64,000 bases of DNA, taken from assembly GCA_033239525.1 (NCBI GenBank), contig BSYO01000004.1, positions 6,487,701-6,551,700 on the forward strand. The letters are read 5' to 3'. The notes beneath the pieces are model-generated. The model searched no databases and was not told the DNA's origin. It saw only the letters and a program-made list of their open reading frames with translations. The DNA comes from Nepenthes gracilis. Lineage: Eukaryota > Streptophyta > Magnoliopsida > Caryophyllales > Nepenthaceae. Shown piece by piece: positions 59,865-64,000 of the stretch (the first letter of the stretch is position 1; the number at the start of each line of letters is the position of its first letter). The translations under genes were made by a program, and so were the position numbers.

Positions 59865-60300
59865 AAGTTTGCCTCCTAAAAATAGGGACTTTGTGGATAT
59901 ATTTCCAATGTTACTGTTTAACGTAATATTTTATTTATCTATCTATTTTTATATAGATATAATTTTATTTATTTATCTATTTTTATATAGACATATTAAT
60001 ATGATATGTCATGACTTCTAAAAATAATATGATATTTCAAGTGTATCTTCCAAAAATTAGACATTTAATGAACTTATTTGGAATACTTAATATCATATAT
60101 ATATCTATTTATTTCTTTTTCATTTGAGCCCCTTAGGGTGGATTAAATGATAATTTGGTATTCCATGTGTGTCTTCCAAAAATGGGACACTTAATGGACA
60201 CACTAGGAATAAGTAATATCATATTTATTTATTTATTTGTTTATTTATTGTGTGGACCCCTTGGGGTAGATTAAATGATAAGCCAACCCATCTTTGAAAA
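59865..60300. repeat. 127-bp tandem repeat, about 2-3 copies
   Basis: The string GTGTATCTTCCAAAAAT near 60041 recurs as GTGTGTCTTCCAAAAAT near 60167 (126 bases apart), and GGGTGGATTAAATGATAA recurs as GGGTAGATTAAATGATAA (128 bases apart). A degenerate earlier copy with CTCCTAAAAATAGGGAC begins about 59870. Confidence 0.7.
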
Positions 60301-62379
60301 TTTTTCAATAATATTGGAACTATATGTCCTAATAATAGAAACATATATAATATAATATTTTATTTATTTATCTATTTTTATATAATTTTATTAATATAAA
60401 TAAATAAATAATTTATGATAAATCTATATAAAAATATTTTAATAATTTTTAGAGAATGTCTCCTGAAATCTGGGTGAAAAGGAAATAAAAATGATAAGTT
60501 CGTGACACAGTATTTCACTTATTTTTTTATTTTTTAAAATATAATTTTATTAAAAAAATTAAAAAATGGATAAAATACATTGTTATATGGCAATGGCTGG
60601 CTGTGGGCAGAATTGTCCGTTCATTGTGCCTCTGCTGTGATTGGATGTCACACCAAGCCCCTTTGCATATATAGTAATTGCTTTTAATATGAATTCTTCA
60701 CCTCTGTACTGTTAGTATCAGGCTGATGATTTTCTGCCCTTCCAACTCACCCGGTGAAAATGACAATAATAATTAAAATAATTTTGGGAAATATGCAATA
60801 CATATTACTCTAAAAGTTTATTTATATCTAAAAAAATTAAATAATAAAAAAAATTTAGAAATTATTTTTTTATATTTGGATTGTATGAAAATGATAAGTA
60901 AAAATATATATTAAAAAATTATGTTTGAGAAAAGTAAATTTTATTTTTATTTATTTTTAAACTTTTATAATTGAATTAAATCGTAAATCACCAATGAATT
61001 TGTCTGCTAACTCATTCTTCCTATGTTGTCAAGTCTTCACAGCTATGATTTATTAGTTCCAAAATAGAAGTACATAGTCGTGATGAATTGCTTTATTTAA
61101 TTCTTAGTACATTAAATATGTTAATGTGAGATATTGGAATCAAATGATATTTAATGTGAGACATTAAATAGCCTAGTTCATCTTGTGGATGGCCCCCAAT
61201 TTGTACCATGTGGATCTGTGGCGAAATAGTGAACCAGATGTTGCCTAGTTCACCTGCATAGTTTAATTTAAAATGAAGTACAATAATAAAAAAATTATGT
61301 AAGATTTGTCGGGTTTTTGATATTTTTTTGTTAGATTTTAGATTATTTTTTTTATGAATTTTATATTTAATAGACGGGCCATCAAAAGGTAATATGATGC
61401 TTGAGCATGGTTTACTCAAACGACGCTTTCCACCAAAGGCAACATGATACTCGCGTAAGCGATATTGTACATAAAATGTTCCACGAGATGAGTGTGAGTT
61501 AACAGTTGTACTATTAAGACTAGTAATATTTCTAATAATTATCTGTGAAAAGATTGCAAGTTGACTGCTTTAGCGCCATGATTTAGAGGATTTCTTGGTG
61601 ATGGCTATGAGCTAGTCACTTAAGTGGCTACGCAAGATATAAAATATTGATTTGTTTTTTAGAATATTCAAAATTATTTTAAATACAATAAAGTGCCACA
61701 CAAAAAGAGAAGAATAAAAAAGAAAAAAGATGAAGATTTTTGTCTTTTAGTTGATATTTGATAGGAGTTCTATTATTCGTTAAGATCAAATACATTGCTT
61801 TTGCCTTATTTGTAAAATGTATTATTATTTAATTGTTTATTTTTTTGTATATATTTTTTAGTTGATTAGTAGGTATGTTAAAATTGCTTTCAACTGGTTA
61901 TCACTTATTTGAGAAATTTTTATAGGAATTATATTTATAACCGAACACTATTATAATTATTTTTTAAAATTATTTTATATTTTTTTATTGATTAATAAGA
62001 ATTTTTTATGCTAAATGTTATCATATAATTTATATGTATCTAGTAATTCCTCATACTCTTATAATATTTAATGGCTAACTATTAACGAGAGATTTAGGAG
62101 TTTAATTCACTAAATCAGTTGTGTGCTTTTTTTTTATTCTAAAAAAATTTCAACAAGTTAAATCGAATGTAGATTTCTTAATATGAAAATTATAATTAAT
62201 TATCTCAATGTGGAAAAGTTTGTGATTCCGTGTTAAACCATTTATTGAGCAGTATAATTTTATTATTTAGTGAAAAGAGTGAAAAATATTTTGATATAAA
62301 AGGTAATAAAAATTAATGATAAATCAAAAAGATTGAATGACGAGTAGTGACAAAATATGAGAAATCTTACTAATTATAT
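60301..62379. other. AT-rich intergenic DNA
   Basis: Strongly AT-rich throughout, with a more balanced patch at 61120-61460 that shows no coding frame. No gene or bounded element was found. Confidence 0.5.
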
Positions 62380-62760
62380 GAACAAATTATATATGATAGA
62401 TAGCATTTTTTAAGAAGTTATTGATTTGTTAGATATAATAAATATTTGGGTAAAGTTTGAGGGTGGATCCAAATTTAGGTTCTTAATAACGAGATTACAT
62501 ATGAATAAGAAATTCTATAACTTTTGGTTGCTAAAAGAAAACAATTTTAAGAAATATCTGAACAAATTGAAACATATTTTAGCGTAAATATCAACATTTA
62601 ATAAGAAGCTCAAGGATGAAGATAAGGTATTGATGTTGCCGGTTTCGTTGTCGGCTTTGTACTATTATATTATCACAAGATTAGTTTTCAAGAAAGATAT
62701 GCTCAATCTTAATAAAGTAAATAATTTTTATTTATAAATAAGTTTAGGTGGAAAGAAAGT
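62380..62760 (+). pseudogene. Ty1/copia-type gag relic
   Basis: A broken open frame reads KFEGGSKFRFLITRLHMNKK..., then a stop, then FNKKLKDEDKVLMLPVSLSA, YYYIITRLVFKKDMLNLNKV. This is the recognisable layout of the copia/UBN2 gag region (a TYL helix, then a FNKxxxxLKxEDxxxxLLxSLP block, then a GKDTLxLEEV-like ending), heavily mutated. No protease, integrase or reverse transcriptase could be seen. It is a dead fragment. Confidence 0.6.
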
Positions 62761-62786
62761 GATAAAGGTTTAGGGAAGCGAGTTGT

Positions 62787-64000
62787 AACATCTCCAATAT
62801 TTTCGATTTGGTATATTTAATGCATATTATTTTACTGATAATAATTTAATTTATTTTGAGGTAATTAAATCATGCCAATTATCTTATTGGGTGACTATTT
62901 TGAAGTGGGTTTAATGGGCTTAGAATATCGGATCACCACTTTGGGCTTAGAAGTTTGGGACTGGGAACTTTAATTGGGCTGAGAACCAGGGAATATTTAA
63001 TCCAATTAATTTTGGATGGATTTTCATATTGGAATTATGCAATCCTATAGGAGTTAAATTAACCTATGATTTGGATGGAAATTATAAAATAATAATTGGA
63101 AAAATATTTTGTAGATATTATTCATGGTTGACTATTTTGGAAGGTCAATTAGCAAGACATATGTAACTTGATTTTTTTTATGCGTGATTGATGACGTTGT
63201 TATTAATATATATATAGGTAAATATGGTAAATAATTAAATAATAAAAATTTATGAGAAATTTAAAATTAAGGATATTAGGCCAGCCCTTAAGTGGTGCCT
63301 ATTTTTACACTTTTATGTATTTGAGGCAAAACTTATGTGCCTGACTGGTGTTTATAGAACTTTTATATGTGATTTAAGTAGAATACGTGATGTCTGATAT
63401 ATACATATAGAATGGTTATTACTGGTTCAAGCAAAATGTCAGCATTCGAGATACGTCTGATGCGATAGTTGTGCGCATTTGTGCAAGCGTGTGCAATACT
63501 TGATGCACACTGTCTGGCTCTCATATACTGATTTAATATTTGAGGGCCATTTGCTTGAATTCACTCATTTAATGAGAATGAGAATGAGAAAGTAAAAGAT
63601 TTTGGAGCTTTGCTAAATCTAATAATTGAGACAAATATTTCTAAACACAATAGTTGGTCTATTTTTAAAATATTTAATTTTATCAATGATTCTTATTTTA
63701 TTAAATATGCATGTTATCATTTTATACCTATTTTTAAAAATATTATTATATGTATGTGTTTTTCACTTATCGTTTTAAAATTTTACTTAATTTTTGAAAC
63801 TTGGATGATTTTGTTTGTTTTTCTTAAATATTTTAAAGGATTACATTTTGATGTGAAAATATTGTGATAAAAAGTCATGAAACATTCTACGTATTACCTT
63901 ATATGTGTTAGATTGTACAAACGTTCCGTGAGAACTATATTTTATTATCTAATTTTAGTTTACACTTTTTTAATAAGGTAGAAAAGTTTTGTTTTTACAT
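62787..64000 (+). mobile_element. Start of a Gypsy-type LTR, extends past the window
   Basis: TGTAACATCTCCAATATTTT at 62787 fits the start of plant Gypsy LTRs (TGTAACACCCC type), and the following text is LTR-like (for example GGGCTTAGAATATCGGATCACC and a later AATCCTATAGGAGTTAAATT). No end with GGGTGTTACA is seen before base 64000. Alternatively it is an unrelated chance start. Confidence 0.4.

Noticed and set aside
1..64000. CRISPR arrays, prophage or bacterial operons
   Set aside because: The tandem repeats are minisatellites and satellites without unique spacers, and all recognised genes are plant nuclear genes with introns or plant-only families.

Overview
This window is nuclear DNA from a flowering plant, most likely a woody core eudicot. 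The genes have plant intron-exon structure (GT-AG introns plus one GC-AG), and the families are plant ones: QWRF microtubule protein, P-class PPR, arabinogalactan protein, plant RING-H2 and plant HMA protein. The intergenic DNA is very AT-rich and full of LTR-retrotransposon debris, tRNA-derived SINE-like pieces, minisatellites and microsatellites. Many real exons are short, so several genes had to be joined by matching splice sites, reading phase and family resemblance.

Layout: 1-3.6 kb holds SINE-like pieces and the first exon of a minus-strand QWRF gene whose later exons lie beyond the left edge. 3.6-12 kb is gene-poor, but contains the separated exons of a disabled ribosomal protein S29 (RPS29) copy, minus strand, exon 1 near 11.9 kb and exon 2 near 7.8 kb. 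12-18.9 kb is repeats, with a well-bounded solo LTR (14642-15995, 5-bp target duplication), a second probable one (16382-17140) and a 49-bp minisatellite. 19.1-23.9 kb has two plus-strand genes, a three-exon ubiquitin-binding zf-UBP protein and an intronless EVE-domain protein. 24.7-30.6 kb is a five-exon minus-strand gene for an 1115-residue repeat-rich coiled-coil protein with a recent internal duplication. 31-34.7 kb is a 197-bp satellite, a solo LTR with perfect target duplication (32359-33321) and a decayed LTR.

35.2-41.1 kb is a three-exon RING-H2 E3 ligase gene with a 4.4-kb first intron carrying retroelement debris. 43.0-45.5 kb is an intronless PPR gene matching Arabidopsis At5g02860. 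46-51.9 kb is AT-rich sequence, another LTR with its own minisatellite and a small membrane-protein-like fragment. 52.1-56.2 kb is a two-exon arabinogalactan protein gene whose GPI-anchor signal sits alone in the last exon behind a 3.4-kb intron. 57.2-59.5 kb is a three-exon minus-strand HMA metal-binding protein. 59.8-64 kb is AT-rich with a 127-bp tandem repeat, a broken Ty1/copia gag remnant and the start of a Gypsy-type LTR.

The genes look like independent housekeeping or regulatory loci; I see no operon-like or pathway cluster. The most noteworthy items are the internally duplicated coiled-coil protein with its GC-AG intron and (GT)16 next to the splice acceptor, the RPS29 copy with a stop at a zinc-ligand position, and a family of LTRs that repeatedly carry private tandem repeats. 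I see no clear evidence for a wholly new biological system.
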